From: Bacillus sp. KH172YL63
GTDB taxonomy: Bacteria > Bacillota > Bacilli > Bacillales > Bacillaceae_B
DNA: 64,000 bases
Direction: 5' to 3'
Assembly: GCF_011398925.1 (NCBI RefSeq)
Contig: NZ_AP022842.1
Span: forward strand, 2,964,001-3,028,000
The notes under the pieces: model-generated
Told to the model about the DNA's origin: nothing
Databases searched by the model: none
The model's input: the letters and a program-made list of their open reading frames with translations, nothing else
Position numbers and translations under genes: made by a program
Shown here: piece by piece, positions 35,078 through 46,127 of the stretch
Layout of the letters: each line of letters starts with the position of its first letter
Position numbering within the stretch: the stretch's first letter is position 1

Positions 35078-37465
35078 TTATGCATTCATGAAATCATATG
35101 GGCTGATGCCTTCCATCCCGATCATCGGATCCTCTTTCATCAACATTTCTTCGACTGGAATGTTTTCGATCGGAGCTTCTGAATCTCCAGCCCCCTCCAG
35201 AAGATGCCTCAATTTTTCAGTCAGGCTCGTTTTCCTGAGAAAATCATCTTCCCTCTCAACGCCAAGCCTGAAAGCGTCCATCTCCCCGCAAAGGATGAGG
35301 AACTGCTTGCTTCTGGTGATGGCGGTGTAAAGAAGATTCCTTCTCAGCATCCGGTAATAGCTCTTCACGACTGGCAGGATCACGATCGGAAACTCGCTCC
35401 CCTGAGACTTATGGATCGAGCAGCAGTACGCATGGGTGATTTGCATGAGGTCCTGCCGTGTGTAGGTGACCTCATTTCCTTCATATGACACGATAACCAT
35501 ATCCTGCTTCTCCGTATTTTCCTTCGCATAAAAAATCGATACGATCTCGCCGATGTCCCCGTTGAACACATTATTCTCCGGCTGATTGACCAATTGAAGC
35601 ACCTTGTCCCCGATCCGGTATTTCACATCCCCAAAAGCGATTTCTTTCCGGGTGCCATCATTTGAATTGAAGATTTCCTGGAGCAGTACATTCAATCGAT
35701 CGATTCCTGCAGGTCCACGGTACATGGGCGCAAGCACCTGGATATCCTTCGGCGTGTATCCTTTTTTCTTTGCATTCTCAACGATTTTTTGGACAACTTC
35801 CGAAATCTGATTGGTTCTGCAGGGGAAGAAGGAACGGTCTTTTTGCTGTTTCGTCAAATCCGACGGTACCTGACCCCTTTTCATGGAATGGGCAAGTTCT
35901 ATGATCGAAGAACCTTCCTCCTGTCTGTATATATCCGTCAGCCTGACCGTCGGCACGACTTCCGCATTCAACAGGTCCTTTAGCACCTGACCCGGTCCGA
36001 CAGACGGCAATTGATCTTCATCACCGACAAAAATGACCTGGATATCGTCAGGCAGTGCTTTCAGCAATTGATGGGCAAGCCAGGTATCAACCATTGATAC
36101 TTCATCAACGATCAGTAACTTCCCTTCGATCGACCGTTCCTCATCACTCTGGAACTCCCCACCGTTCCAGCCAAGGAGCCGGTGGATCGTCATCGCCGGG
36201 AGGCCCGTTGATTCCGTCATCCGTTTTGCCGCCCGTCCTGTAGGGGCCGTTAACAAAACAGGGAACGGTTCATCTTTGTAATCTTTCGGATCGAGTGAAC
36301 AGCCATGCAGATCTGCAAAAAGCTCGACGATTCCTTTGATGACCGTCGTCTTACCGGTTCCCGGTCCTCCGGTCAACAGGAGCATCGGGGACATCAAGGC
36401 GGTTTCGATCGCTTCCTTTTGGGACGGTGCATATTGAACACCCAGTCTGTCTTCTAACGCTCCGAGCGATAAAAGGAATTCAGATTGTGGGAACTGATCT
36501 TTATATTGGGTTTGGGATAAAATCTTCTCAATATTTGTCACAATCCCTTTTTCAGAGAAGTAGAGAGAAGGCACATACACCTTCGTCCCCTCCCCGACCA
36601 CTTTGCTTTCCTCTTCCAAGGAGACAAGCTGTGTTGAGATGTCTGTGTACTCGATTTTCTCCGGCTGGCTTTTCTCAAGAAGCTCCTTCACGGTTACGAT
36701 GAGTTCTTCTGCTTCAAGGTACACATGTCCCTGTTTGACACAGGTTTGTTCCAGAGTGTATAGGCACCCTGCCTTTATCCTGTCAGGATGGCTTCCTGTC
36801 AGGCCGATTTTCGATCCGAGTTCATCAGCACGGGTGAATCCGATCCCTTCAATATCTTCGACGAGCTTATAAGGATTCTTTTGAATGATTTCCAATGCCT
36901 GATCCTTATAAGCCTGATACACTTTCATGGCAATCTGAGGGCCAAACCCCAGTTCGTTCAGCATAATCATGACCCGCTCCAAGCCCTGATGCTCAGCAAG
37001 CGTGTCATATATGCTCTTTGCCTTTTCTTTCGGAAGTTTGGGCACTTCATCAAGAAGGCCAGGATTTTCGAGGATCTTGCTTATGGCGTTCTCACCGATA
37101 TGTTCAACGATTTTCTCGGCCGTTTTCGCTCCGATCCCTTTAAATAAATCACTGGACAAGTAATGTACGACACCCTGAGTCGTCTGGGGGATTTCTTTCT
37201 TGAAATGCTTCGCATGAAACTGCATGCCGAATCTCGGATGCTCTTTGAACCTTCCGTAAAAGGTGTAGGTTTCATCTTCATGGATTTTCGGGAAATTCCC
37301 GGTGACGACAGCTTCCTTATCTTCATAAGAATCATTCGTTTCGTCCACTCGTATCCGAACGACCGTATACAGGTTTTCCTCATTATGAAAAATCGTGACA
37401 AGATGCCGTCCTTTAATATAAATTTCTTCATCCCCAAACAGCTTTAAAGAATCCTGCTGGCTCAA
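35078..37465 (-). CDS. recD2: RecD2 (YrrC) ATP-dependent DNA helicase
   Basis: RecD2 is a 5'-3' superfamily 1B helicase acting in DNA repair and fork maintenance outside RecBCD. The 795-residue protein has the extended N-terminal region of RecD2 with helix-hairpin-helix repeats (about residues 90-230), Walker A LLTGGPGTGKTTVIKG near residue 365, Walker B KLLIVDEVSMVD near residue 445, and the C-terminal motif THAYCCSIHKSQGSEFPIV. Start is TTG at 37465 behind AGGGGG. It follows yrrB by 17 nt. Confidence 0.95.
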   Translation of the reverse strand: MSQQDSLKLFGDEEIYIKGRHLVTIFHNEENLYTVVRIRVDETNDSYEDKEAVVTGNFPKIHEDETYTFYGRFKEHPRFGMQFHAKHFKKEIPQTTQGVVHYLSSDLFKGIGAKTAEKIVEHIGENAISKILENPGLLDEVPKLPKEKAKSIYDTLAEHQGLERVMIMLNELGFGPQIAMKVYQAYKDQALEIIQKNPYKLVEDIEGIGFTRADELGSKIGLTGSHPDRIKAGCLYTLEQTCVKQGHVYLEAEELIVTVKELLEKSQPEKIEYTDISTQLVSLEEESKVVGEGTKVYVPSLYFSEKGIVTNIEKILSQTQYKDQFPQSEFLLSLGALEDRLGVQYAPSQKEAIETALMSPMLLLTGGPGTGKTTVIKGIVELFADLHGCSLDPKDYKDEPFPVLLTAPTGRAAKRMTESTGLPAMTIHRLLGWNGGEFQSDEERSIEGKLLIVDEVSMVDTWLAHQLLKALPDDIQVIFVGDEDQLPSVGPGQVLKDLLNAEVVPTVRLTDIYRQEEGSSIIELAHSMKRGQVPSDLTKQQKDRSFFPCRTNQISEVVQKIVENAKKKGYTPKDIQVLAPMYRGPAGIDRLNVLLQEIFNSNDGTRKEIAFGDVKYRIGDKVLQLVNQPENNVFNGDIGEIVSIFYAKENTEKQDMVIVSYEGNEVTYTRQDLMQITHAYCCSIHKSQGSEFPIVILPVVKSYYRMLRRNLLYTAITRSKQFLILCGEMDAFRLGVEREDDFLRKTSLTEKLRHLLEGAGDSEAPIENIPVEEMLMKEDPMIGMEGISPYDFMNA

Positions 37466-37482
37466 GTCAGTGAACCCCCTAA

Positions 37483-38154
37483 CTATTCACTTTGTTCGTT
37501 TTTAAGCTTCTCGATCATCTTGATCCCGTAACCTGCAAGCATATGGTCAGGCTGGGCCTCGATGGCTTTATTGAAATAATCGAGCGCCGTATCGGCATCA
37601 TCTTTATGACCAGCATACGCCACGCCCAGATTATAATAAGCATCCGCATGTCCAGGATCCGCTTCTACCACCTGTGAAAGTTGCACAATCGCTTCTTCAT
37701 AGGCTTCAACCTTTGCAAGGCAAAGACCAAGCTGGAAGCGCGCCTCGATATCTTCTTCGTTCAATTCCACGCTGCGCTGTAAATAAGGCAGGGCAAGTTT
37801 CGGCTGTTCTAATTGGAATAGACTGACACCGAGCATAAAGAATACATCAGCATTTTCCATCCCTTTTGAAACAGCTTTTTCAAACTGACTCTTCGCCTCG
37901 TCGAAATTGTTTTCATTGAAGTACAGATTACCAAGGGAATAAAACGCTGCAGCGGCATTTTCGTCAATCGAAATCGCACGTTCAAAGAATCTCTTTGCCT
38001 TGTCATTGTCGCCAACCGACATGAGGACGTTACCGAAATTGATGTATCCAACAGGTTCATTCGGCTTTTCCTCGATCGCTTCGGTAAAAAGTTTCACGGC
38101 TTCTTCCACTTTGCCTTCTTGTAATAATTCGATTCCTTTTAAATTCTTATCCAT
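37483..38154 (-). CDS. yrrB: Tetratricopeptide-repeat protein YrrB
   Basis: A 223-residue protein made almost wholly of about six TPR units (for example PVGYINFGNVLMSVGDNDKA, AAAFYSLGNLYFNENNFDEA, ADAYYNLGVAYA), a protein-protein interaction scaffold. It matches B. subtilis YrrB, whose partners are not established. ATG 38154 follows GAGGTG; an upstream GTG lies inside that site. It is in a likely operon with recD2. Confidence 0.9.
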   Translation of the reverse strand: MDKNLKGIELLQEGKVEEAVKLFTEAIEEKPNEPVGYINFGNVLMSVGDNDKAKRFFERAISIDENAAAAFYSLGNLYFNENNFDEAKSQFEKAVSKGMENADVFFMLGVSLFQLEQPKLALPYLQRSVELNEEDIEARFQLGLCLAKVEAYEEAIVQLSQVVEADPGHADAYYNLGVAYAGHKDDADTALDYFNKAIEAQPDHMLAGYGIKMIEKLKNEQSE

Positions 38155-38296
38155 GATAAACACCTCTATATTGTAATTGATTTATGTATGCAAATTGAGA
38201 AAGAGTTTCCCTCTTTATCTTTACCAGTATAACATAATGGGCCGTACAAAATGACAGGGATCACTGAGGCAGGTTTTGTATAAAACAAACAAAAAA

Positions 38297-38350
38297 ACAA
38301 AAAGGACCAAGCGAAGAGAGGATTGGTTTCTCTTCTTCTCAGTCCTTTTT
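38297..38350. terminator. Bidirectional-type terminator between mnmA and yrrB
   Basis: AAGGAC...GAAGAGAGG pairs with the TCTCTTC...GTCCTT arm around a GATTGGTT loop, with A-rich sequence on the left and TTTTTT on the right. Both flanking genes read leftward, so it chiefly terminates mnmA. Confidence 0.82.
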
Positions 38351-38363
38351 TCAGATTCATGCC

Positions 38364-39479
<1,116 letters not shown>

Positions 39480-39523
39480 TTACGCCACCTCCTTTTTCCT
39501 TCATCCGCCCGTTGACAGATGCT

Positions 39524-40666
39524 TTAAGCTGTTAACCGTTTGACGATTTTTGCGACTTCACGTGCCGCCCCGATGACCTGTTCTTCCGTGTTGCCGAGTC
39601 CAAAACTGAAACGGATCGAGTTCCGGATATGGTCGGACTCCTTGCCGAACATTGCAACAAGCACATGGGAAGGTTCTATTGATCCAGCCGTACAAGCAGA
39701 ACCGCTTGATACAGCGATACCTGACATATCTAAATTAACCAGCATGGATTCAACATCCGTGCCGGGAAAGCTTAAGTTTAGCACATGAGGCAATCCGTGC
39801 TCAAGGGAACCGTTCTCTTCAAATTGGATTCCCTCGGCTTTCAGCGTATCTTTCATCAACGTCTTGAAGCCTGTGTACAGGGTATTCTTCTCTTCAATGG
39901 CGCTGACGGCGAGCCCGACTGCTTTACCGAGCCCTGCAATTGCCGGGACGTTCTCGGTTCCCGCACGGCGCTTTCTTTCCTGCTCCCCGCCGTAGAGACC
40001 CGGTTGAAGCTCCACTGATTTTCGTGCGTACAGGAAGCCGATCCCTTTCGGCCCGTTGATCTTATGGCCTGACACAGACATCAGGTCGACACCAAGCTCA
40101 CGTACATCAAGCTTCGTCAACCCAAAGGCCTGTACAGCGTCACAATGAAAATAAGCCTGATGATCCTTCAGCAGCTCACCGATCTCTTTAATCGGCTGGA
40201 TCGTCCCCACTTCATTATTCCCATACATGATCGTCACGAGGATTGTGTCCTCCCTGAGAGATTTCTTCAGATCATCAAGAGAGATTCTTCCGGTCCTGTC
40301 CACAGGCAGATAGGTGACCTCGAACCCTTTTGATTCAAGGAATGTACAAGCATGCAAAACCGCATGATGCTCAGTCTGTGTCGTGATGATATGTTTCCCT
40401 TTTTCTTTATGTGCCTCGGCTGAACCGATGATGGCCAGATTATCCGCCTCAGTTCCCCCGCTTGTAAAAATGATTTCATTATAGTCTGCATGGATGCTTC
40501 CGGCAATCGCATTCCGTGCCTCATCGACCAGCTGACGGGACGCACGGCCAAACGCATGGATGCTTGATGGATTGCCAAAGGTCTCCTTCATCACAGATGT
40601 CATTTCTTCAATCACATCAGGATGCATAGGGGACGTTGCAGCATGATCCAGATACATTCTTTCCAT
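39524..40666 (-). CDS. yrvO: Cysteine desulfurase YrvO
   Basis: A PLP enzyme that removes sulfur from cysteine for tRNA thiolation. The 380-residue IscS/NifS-type protein begins MERMYLDHAATSPMHP, has the PLP lysine K202 in SVSGHKINGPKG and the persulfide cysteine C325 in SSGSACTAGSIEPSH. Position between cymR and mnmA matches B. subtilis YrvO. It may also serve general Fe-S needs. Confidence 0.95.
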   Translation of the reverse strand: MERMYLDHAATSPMHPDVIEEMTSVMKETFGNPSSIHAFGRASRQLVDEARNAIAGSIHADYNEIIFTSGGTEADNLAIIGSAEAHKEKGKHIITTQTEHHAVLHACTFLESKGFEVTYLPVDRTGRISLDDLKKSLREDTILVTIMYGNNEVGTIQPIKEIGELLKDHQAYFHCDAVQAFGLTKLDVRELGVDLMSVSGHKINGPKGIGFLYARKSVELQPGLYGGEQERKRRAGTENVPAIAGLGKAVGLAVSAIEEKNTLYTGFKTLMKDTLKAEGIQFEENGSLEHGLPHVLNLSFPGTDVESMLVNLDMSGIAVSSGSACTAGSIEPSHVLVAMFGKESDHIRNSIRFSFGLGNTEEQVIGAAREVAKIVKRLTA

Positions 40667-40679
40667 TTATCGCAACCTC

Positions 40680-41099
40680 CTAGATGTAGAACATGTACGC
40701 ATCGGATTCACCATCATCGGAATGACTGGCCAAATCTTCGATCGTCGTATTGTCGAGCACTTCTTTGACTGCATCACGGATACGGATCCATAATTCCCGC
40801 TTTGCCGGCTCCTCATTTTCGATCCCCTCAACAGGGCTGATCGGTCCTTCAAGGATGCGGATGATATCGCCTGCAGTGATTTCAGAAGGCTCATGCCCTA
40901 AAACATACCCACCGTAGGCACCTCTGATACTCCGGACAAGCCCTCCATTACGAAGGGGGGCTACGAGCTGCTCTAAGTAGTGTTCCGAGAGCTCATGCTG
41001 CTGAGCGATCGTTTTCAGGGATGTCGGCCCTTCACCGTGGCGTTTAGCCAATTCAATCATAATCGTTAAACCATAACGGCCTTTAGTAGATATTTTCAT
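40680..41099 (-). CDS. cymR: CymR, Rrf2-family repressor of cysteine metabolism
   Basis: CymR represses sulfur assimilation and methionine-to-cysteine genes and works with CysK as a cysteine sensor. The 139-residue protein starts MKISTKGRYGLTIMIELAKR and has the winged helix-turn-helix LKTIAQQHELSEHYLEQLV near residues 26-45. No Fe-S cysteine set is present, unlike IscR. ATG 41099 lies 6 nt after GAGGTG. Its likely target operon yrrT-mccB is in this window. Confidence 0.95.
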   Translation of the reverse strand: MKISTKGRYGLTIMIELAKRHGEGPTSLKTIAQQHELSEHYLEQLVAPLRNGGLVRSIRGAYGGYVLGHEPSEITAGDIIRILEGPISPVEGIENEEPAKRELWIRIRDAVKEVLDNTTIEDLASHSDDGESDAYMFYI

Positions 41100-41302
41100 A
41101 ACCAGCACCTCAAATATATTTAATAACGCCCCGCGCATGACGAAGCGTGTATGTCCACTATATTGACTTTGTTATTATAGCATATCCGGCAACCGTCTGC
41201 GAAAGGGTCTGATTCTCCCTCCCACCATCCACATCATTTCCTAAATGGAAGAGCCTGTGATAAAGTGAAGCTAACTAGAACGCCAGTTTGGAGAGATGTT
41301 TC

Positions 41303-42577
41303 ATGTCCATTAAACCACTTGCATTTAAGATGAGACCAAGGACCATTGATGAAATCATCGGGCAGCAGCATTTAGTCGGTGAAGGAAAGATCATAGACCG
41401 GATGGTGAAAGCGAAGCAGCTGTCATCGATGATCCTATATGGACCGCCCGGGATCGGAAAGACCTCCATCGCCAGCGCCATCGCCGGAAGCACGAAATAC
41501 CGGTTCAAAACCTTGAACGCTGTCACGAATAATAAAAAAGATATACAGATCGTCGCAGAGGAAGCGAAGATGTCCGGTAAAGTAATCCTCCTCCTTGACG
41601 AGGTTCACCGGCTGGATAAAGGGAAGCAGGATTTTCTCCTCCCTTATTTGGAGAACGGCATGATCACCCTGATCGGGGCAACGACAAGCAACCCTTATCA
41701 CGCCATCAACCCTGCCATCCGGAGCAGGTGCCAGATTTTCGAATTGAAGCCGCTGACCACCGAGGAAATGAAGACGGCGCTGACCAGGGCGATTGAAGAT
41801 GAAGACCGTGGGCTCGGTGGATACTCCCTGGATGTGAGTGACGAAGCGATCGGACACTTCGCAGGCAGCAGCTTCGGGGATGTCAGAAGTTCACTGAATG
41901 CCCTTGAGCTTGCCGTATTGTCCACTTCCCCCGATGAAAACGGCGTGATCCATATCGATGTCGGTATTGCGGAAGAATGTCTTCAGAAAAAGAGCTTTTC
42001 GCATGATAAGGACGGGGATGCTCATTATGATGTGCTGAGTGCTTTCCAGAAATCGATCCGGGGCAGTGATGTGAACGCAGCCCTTCATTATCTCGGAAGG
42101 CTCGTCGAAGCCGGTGACCTCCCAAGCATCGCCCGCAGATTGCTGGTGATCGCTTATGAAGATATCGGACTCGCCAACCCGCAGGCCGGGCCGAGGACAT
42201 TGGCAGCAGTTGAAACCGCCGAGAAAATCGGGTTCCCCGAAGCAAGGATCCCCCTTTCAAACGCGATCATTGAGCTGTGTTTGTCACCTAAGTCCAACTC
42301 TGCAATCATGGCGATCGACCTTGCCCTTGCAGATATCCGCAAAGGAAAGAGCGGTGAAGTGCCGGATCACCTGAAAGATGCTCATTATCAGGGCGCGAAA
42401 CAGCTGGGCAGGGGCGTCGAGTACAAGTACCCTCACAGCTTTGAATCGGGATGGGTGCCGCAAACCTATTTGCCCGACAAATTAAAGAACGCTCACTATT
42501 ACACCCCGAAATCGACCGGAAAGTTCGAGCAGGCGATCGCCCAGGTGTATGAGAAGATCAATAAGCAGATGAAATAA
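41303..42577 (+). CDS. rarA: Replication-associated recombination protein RarA (YrvN)
   Basis: RarA/MgsA is an AAA+ ATPase that acts at stalled replication forks. The 424-residue protein has Walker A YGPPGIGKTSIASAI (about residue 48), Walker B LLLDEVHRLDK and sensor sequence IGATTSNP, then the C-terminal tetramerization domain. ATG 41303 follows GGAGAG. It is divergent from cymR, which fits the B. subtilis map. Confidence 0.95.
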   Translation: MSIKPLAFKMRPRTIDEIIGQQHLVGEGKIIDRMVKAKQLSSMILYGPPGIGKTSIASAIAGSTKYRFKTLNAVTNNKKDIQIVAEEAKMSGKVILLLDEVHRLDKGKQDFLLPYLENGMITLIGATTSNPYHAINPAIRSRCQIFELKPLTTEEMKTALTRAIEDEDRGLGGYSLDVSDEAIGHFAGSSFGDVRSSLNALELAVLSTSPDENGVIHIDVGIAEECLQKKSFSHDKDGDAHYDVLSAFQKSIRGSDVNAALHYLGRLVEAGDLPSIARRLLVIAYEDIGLANPQAGPRTLAAVETAEKIGFPEARIPLSNAIIELCLSPKSNSAIMAIDLALADIRKGKSGEVPDHLKDAHYQGAKQLGRGVEYKYPHSFESGWVPQTYLPDKLKNAHYYTPKSTGKFEQAIAQVYEKINKQMK

Positions 42578-42585
42578 GAAACCGG

Positions 42586-42631
42586 AAGCGTCCTGGATGG
42601 GAATCCTTTTCCCAGTTCAGGACGCTTTTTT
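42586..42631 (+). terminator. Terminator of rarA
   Basis: AAGCGTCCTG (42586-42595) pairs with CAGGACGCTT (42618-42627), continuing inward TGGGA/TCCCA, and runs into TTTTTT. Confidence 0.92.
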
Positions 42632-42732
42632 GATGTGTGTAAAGGTTTGAACGTGTGGTGTCTGCCTTGTTCGAAACCGGATGGTCATTTTCTTGCGGCC
42701 GGAAACCGATCCCTTTTTTCCTTTGTATGAGA

Positions 42733-42761
42733 TACCACATCCCCCATCGGAACATACATTA
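42733..42761 (+). promoter_or_regulatory. Sigma-K promoter of tgl
   Basis: CATACATTA (42753-42761) fits the sigma-K -10 consensus CATANNNTA exactly. TACC at 42733-42736, 16 nt upstream, fits the mACm -35 element except its first base. In B. subtilis tgl is transcribed by sigma-K. Confidence 0.7.
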
Positions 42762-42787
42762 ATAAAAAGCCAAGGAGGTGGATGGGT

Positions 42788-43507
42788 ATGATTGTGATCA
42801 GCAATGAACTCCCCCTTAAAACGCTCCCGGATTTGACCCCTGTTGAAGAAATCATTTTTCAAACATTGAAGGGAAGCCCTACCGACTATCGCTATCAGCA
42901 TCTCGGCGAGCTCAAGTATGAACTGAAAATAAGAGAGAGAATCATCAGCAATGCAAAAGCATTGAATGAAAGTGACGCTAAATTCTCCGCTTTCGAGCAC
43001 TCAACCTTCAATACAGCATATTGGGATAAGACCCCCTACGGTTATAGACTGAAGGAATCAAAGCGCCCTTCAGACGGGATAGAGGATATTTTCACAAACA
43101 GCTCGGCCTACAGCTTCGAATGCGTCACAAGCATCGTCTTGATCTATTACAAATCCATCCTCGATACGATCAGGACTTCTTCATTCAACGAACTGTTTTC
43201 TCCGCTGCTTGTGTGGGGCCATCATTATGATGATGACATGGGGATGGTCACGTATGAAGGTCTTGATTACATCCCTGGGGACGTATATTATTTCTACAAT
43301 CCTGATTTCGAGGATCCGATCTGGATGGGGGAAAACTCTGTTTTCTTGAAAGAAAATGAGTACTTCGGCCATGGGGTCGGCGTCGTCTCCCATGATGAAA
43401 TGATCGATGCGCTGAATACACTCAGGAAAAAAGATGCAAAAGAGTCAGCCTATCTCCTCAATCAAGTGACAAGACTGAAGTTCTCTGAATTGTATCGATT
43501 CACATAA
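42788..43507 (+). CDS. tgl: Protein-glutamine gamma-glutamyltransferase Tgl (spore coat)
   Basis: Tgl cross-links spore coat proteins such as GerQ through glutamine-lysine bonds. The 239-residue protein shows ELKYELKIRE, ALNESDAKFSAFEHS, and the active-site region YSFECVTSIVLIYY with the catalytic Cys at residue 112 (C116 in B. subtilis). Near the C-terminus are GENSVFLKENEYFGHGVG and SAYLLNQVTRL. The second ATG (42788) is chosen because AGGAGG lies 9 nt upstream and it matches the B. subtilis start. A sigma-K promoter lies just upstream. Confidence 0.92.
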   Translation: MIVISNELPLKTLPDLTPVEEIIFQTLKGSPTDYRYQHLGELKYELKIRERIISNAKALNESDAKFSAFEHSTFNTAYWDKTPYGYRLKESKRPSDGIEDIFTNSSAYSFECVTSIVLIYYKSILDTIRTSSFNELFSPLLVWGHHYDDDMGMVTYEGLDYIPGDVYYFYNPDFEDPIWMGENSVFLKENEYFGHGVGVVSHDEMIDALNTLRKKDAKESAYLLNQVTRLKFSELYRFT

Positions 43508-43535
43508 AAAGGGACGGACTCAGATGAGCCGTCCC
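43505..43535. terminator. Bidirectional terminator between tgl and yhcI
   Basis: GGGACGG (43511-43517) pairs with CCGTCCC (43529-43535), with CTCA/TGAG inside. The A-run on the left serves the minus strand; the T-run on the right is short. Confidence 0.78.
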
Positions 43536-43545
43536 TTTCCGTTCA

Positions 43546-44496
43546 TTATGCTGCAACGTCCCGTTTGTTGAAGACGATGAAAGCAAGCAGCTGGAAGATG
43601 ATGAAGTAGATGATCAGCATGGTGATGGAGAAGCCCATCGTCATACTGTCAACGAGTGGCGACGTGAAGCCTGTATATTGCGTCAGGTCTGTATTGGCAA
43701 ACAGGCTGTATTTGGCCCAGTCGAATTTCATTGCCAATAAAGTCGTCGCATTCCCACCGACGAACAGGAGAAATAGTGAAATCCCGATAGCCAGTGAGCT
43801 GCTTCTGAACACAGCAGAAATCATGAAGGCCATCGTAGCCATCATCACAATATTGATCGTTTGCAATAAATAAGTTTTGATCAGGTACCCGATGATGTGC
43901 TGTTCCACCACTTGTCCATCCACGTACGCCAGGTGAGTGGATTGATCGGTTCCGCCGAACAATAAGAGTCCCAACACTACTGACAGAATAAATAATAATA
44001 ACAGCATACTCATGCCATACAAAATGACAGTGATATATTTAGAGAGCAGGATTTTGGTTCTTGAAATCGGGCGGATAAGCAATAATTTGATGGTGCCCCA
44101 GCTAAACTCACCTGCGACAATGCCCGCTGCCACGATGATGGCAAACAATCCGACAACCAACACGATATTGGCGTTCGTTTCAACGTATGTCCAGGCTGTC
44201 TCCTTTACGGTTGGCGCGATATCGTTTTCAATCCGATATTCATTCAATGCAATTCTTCTTTCAGCATCTTTTTTGATGAATTTATTCATATCCGGAGCTT
44301 GCTCCAGCCTTTGCTTCTCTGCTTCTACCTGCGAAGAGAGTTCCTGCTTCCAGTTCTCCATTTCTTTTGTTTTCCCATCATCATACTTTGAAAACGCAGC
44401 TGTCACCCCAATGATGAGAATAAGCAGACCCAGCATGACATATGTACCGACACGTTTGAAGATTTTTGTCCATTCGTTCCTTATGAGACTAAGCAT
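43546..44496 (-). CDS. yhcI: ABC-2 type transporter permease, YhcI-like
   Basis: A 316-residue membrane subunit of an ABC exporter. It begins [21 protein letters not shown] with the first span, followed by a long extracytoplasmic charged loop (about residues 45-105) and five further spans. AAGGAGAGG lies 6 nt before ATG 44496, which overlaps the end of the ATPase gene yhcH by 8 nt. It is the last gene of the yhcEFGHI-like operon. The exported substrate is unknown. Confidence 0.85.
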   Translation of the reverse strand: MLSLIRNEWTKIFKRVGTYVMLGLLILIIGVTAAFSKYDDGKTKEMENWKQELSSQVEAEKQRLEQAPDMNKFIKKDAERRIALNEYRIENDIAPTVKETAWTYVETNANIVLVVGLFAIIVAAGIVAGEFSWGTIKLLLIRPISRTKILLSKYITVILYGMSMLLLLFILSVVLGLLLFGGTDQSTHLAYVDGQVVEQHIIGYLIKTYLLQTINIVMMATMAFMISAVFRSSSLAIGISLFLLFVGGNATTLLAMKFDWAKYSLFANTDLTQYTGFTSPLVDSMTMGFSITMLIIYFIIFQLLAFIVFNKRDVAA

Positions 44497-45418
44497 GCAC
44501 GACCTCTCCTTTATCGTTTGTGATTTCAAGGAATCTGTCTTCCAATGTTTTCGCGACAGGCATGACGCTGTAGATTTCGATATCAGCTTCCACTAGAGCA
44601 CGGATGACATCCGGCACTTGTTCTTTGAGAAGGGCAGCCTGTATGTCAGTGCCTTTTATTTCGAATTTGATTTCCGGATCCAATGCAGTCAGGGCTGCTT
44701 TCAGTTTGTCAGCATCATTGACTTCCAGGTGATACACTTGTTCTGATCCTTCAACGAAATCACGGACCTGTTGGACTTCCACAAGCTTACCGGATTGAAT
44801 GATCGCGATCCGGTCACACATCATTTCCATTTCGGATAGCAAGTGACTCGACACGATGACTGCCATGCCTTCTTCCTCTGCAAGCTTTCTGATATATGCA
44901 CGGATCTCACGGATACCGGCAGGGTCCAGTCCATTTGTAGGTTCGTCGAGAATGAGGAGCTTCGGCTTATGAAGCAGGCATTGAGCAAGCCCGAGACGTT
45001 GTCTCATCCCAAGGGAATAGGTTTTCACCTTATCATGGATCCGGTCCTTTAACCCGACAAGCTCGATGACTTCTTTCATTCTTTCTTCAGTGATCCCTTT
45101 TTGCATGCGGGCGAAATGTTTAAGATTTTGATAGCCTGACATGAACTTATAAAGCTCAGGATTTTCAACAATGGCACCGACATCCTTGATGGCACCTTCG
45201 AAATCTTTCTTGATGCTTTTTCCCGAAATCAGGATGTCACCTTTTGAAATATTCATCAAGCCGACGATCATTCGGATCGTCGTCGTCTTACCGGCACCGT
45301 TAGGGCCGAGGAATCCGAATACTTCCCCTTCATATACATCAAATGTCAACTGATCGATGATCGTCTTGCCTTTGATGATTTTCGAGACGCCTTGTAGTTG
45401 TGCAATAGCTTTCATCAT
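44489..45418 (-). CDS. yhcH: ABC transporter ATP-binding protein, YhcH-like
   Basis: A 309-residue ATPase with Walker [16 protein letters not shown], signature [13 protein letters not shown] and Walker [14 protein letters not shown], plus a C-terminal extension typical of bacitracin/antibiotic-type exporters. Start ATG 45418 overlaps the stop of yhcG (ATGA); ATG 45415 is an alternative. It pairs with YhcI. Confidence 0.88.
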   Translation of the reverse strand: MMKAIAQLQGVSKIIKGKTIIDQLTFDVYEGEVFGFLGPNGAGKTTTIRMIVGLMNISKGDILISGKSIKKDFEGAIKDVGAIVENPELYKFMSGYQNLKHFARMQKGITEERMKEVIELVGLKDRIHDKVKTYSLGMRQRLGLAQCLLHKPKLLILDEPTNGLDPAGIREIRAYIRKLAEEEGMAVIVSSHLLSEMEMMCDRIAIIQSGKLVEVQQVRDFVEGSEQVYHLEVNDADKLKAALTALDPEIKFEIKGTDIQAALLKEQVPDVIRALVEADIEIYSVMPVAKTLEDRFLEITNDKGEVVHA

Positions 45419-46125
45419 TTCATCTTCCCTTCTGATTTTGTCGTTTGTTTCAGCCATTGAAGGACGGACAGACCTTCTGACTCCCTGAGTTCTTCCACGT
45501 CACAGTGGCCTTTCACTTCCCCATTCTGGATGATATAGGCTTCATCCAGGATTCCTTCGATCTCATCAATTTCATGGGTGGCGATGATCACCGTCTGGTT
45601 CCCAAAATCGATATAAGACAAGAGCCCCTTCACAATCGAATCCCGTACCATCGGATCCAGTCCTGAAAACGGCTCATCGAGGAGAAGGACTTCCGTGTTC
45701 CGGGACAGGGCGAGGACGAGCTTCAATCTCCCCCGGTTCCCTTTAGATAAATGCTTGATCTTCTTATCCCTGTCGAGCGCCATGAAATCCAGCAATTCCA
45801 GGGATCTCTCCCGATCAAAATCAGGGAACTGAGAGGCGTAGAATCGGATCATCCCTTCCACTGTAAAAGCGTCATAAAACATATCCAGCTCTGTTAAATA
45901 GGCTACAGCACTGGCAAACTTCCGGGTGACACGCTCCCCGTTCATCGTTACAGATCCGGTATTCGGAAGAACAAGTCCCGCAATCATCTTTAACGTTGTC
46001 GACTTTCCGCTGCCGTTTGGACCAAGCAGGCCATAAATCTTGCCTTTTTCAAAATGGAGGGATGTGTTACGCAAGGCTGCTTCATTGCCGTACTTCTTTG
46101 TCACATGTTTGAATTCCACAACCAC
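45415..46125 (-). CDS. yhcG: ABC transporter ATP-binding protein, YhcG-like
   Basis: A 236-residue ATPase with Walker [17 protein letters not shown] and Walker [14 protein letters not shown]. The signature is unusual, [16 protein letters not shown] instead of LSGGQ, as in the YtrB/YhcG group. It follows the GntR regulator by 2 nt and overlaps yhcH. It may pair with the YhcE permease. Confidence 0.87.
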   Translation of the reverse strand: MVVEFKHVTKKYGNEAALRNTSLHFEKGKIYGLLGPNGSGKSTTLKMIAGLVLPNTGSVTMNGERVTRKFASAVAYLTELDMFYDAFTVEGMIRFYASQFPDFDRERSLELLDFMALDRDKKIKHLSKGNRGRLKLVLALSRNTEVLLLDEPFSGLDPMVRDSIVKGLLSYIDFGNQTVIIATHEIDEIEGILDEAYIIQNGEVKGHCDVEELRESEGLSVLQWLKQTTKSEGKMK

Positions 46126-46127
46126 CT

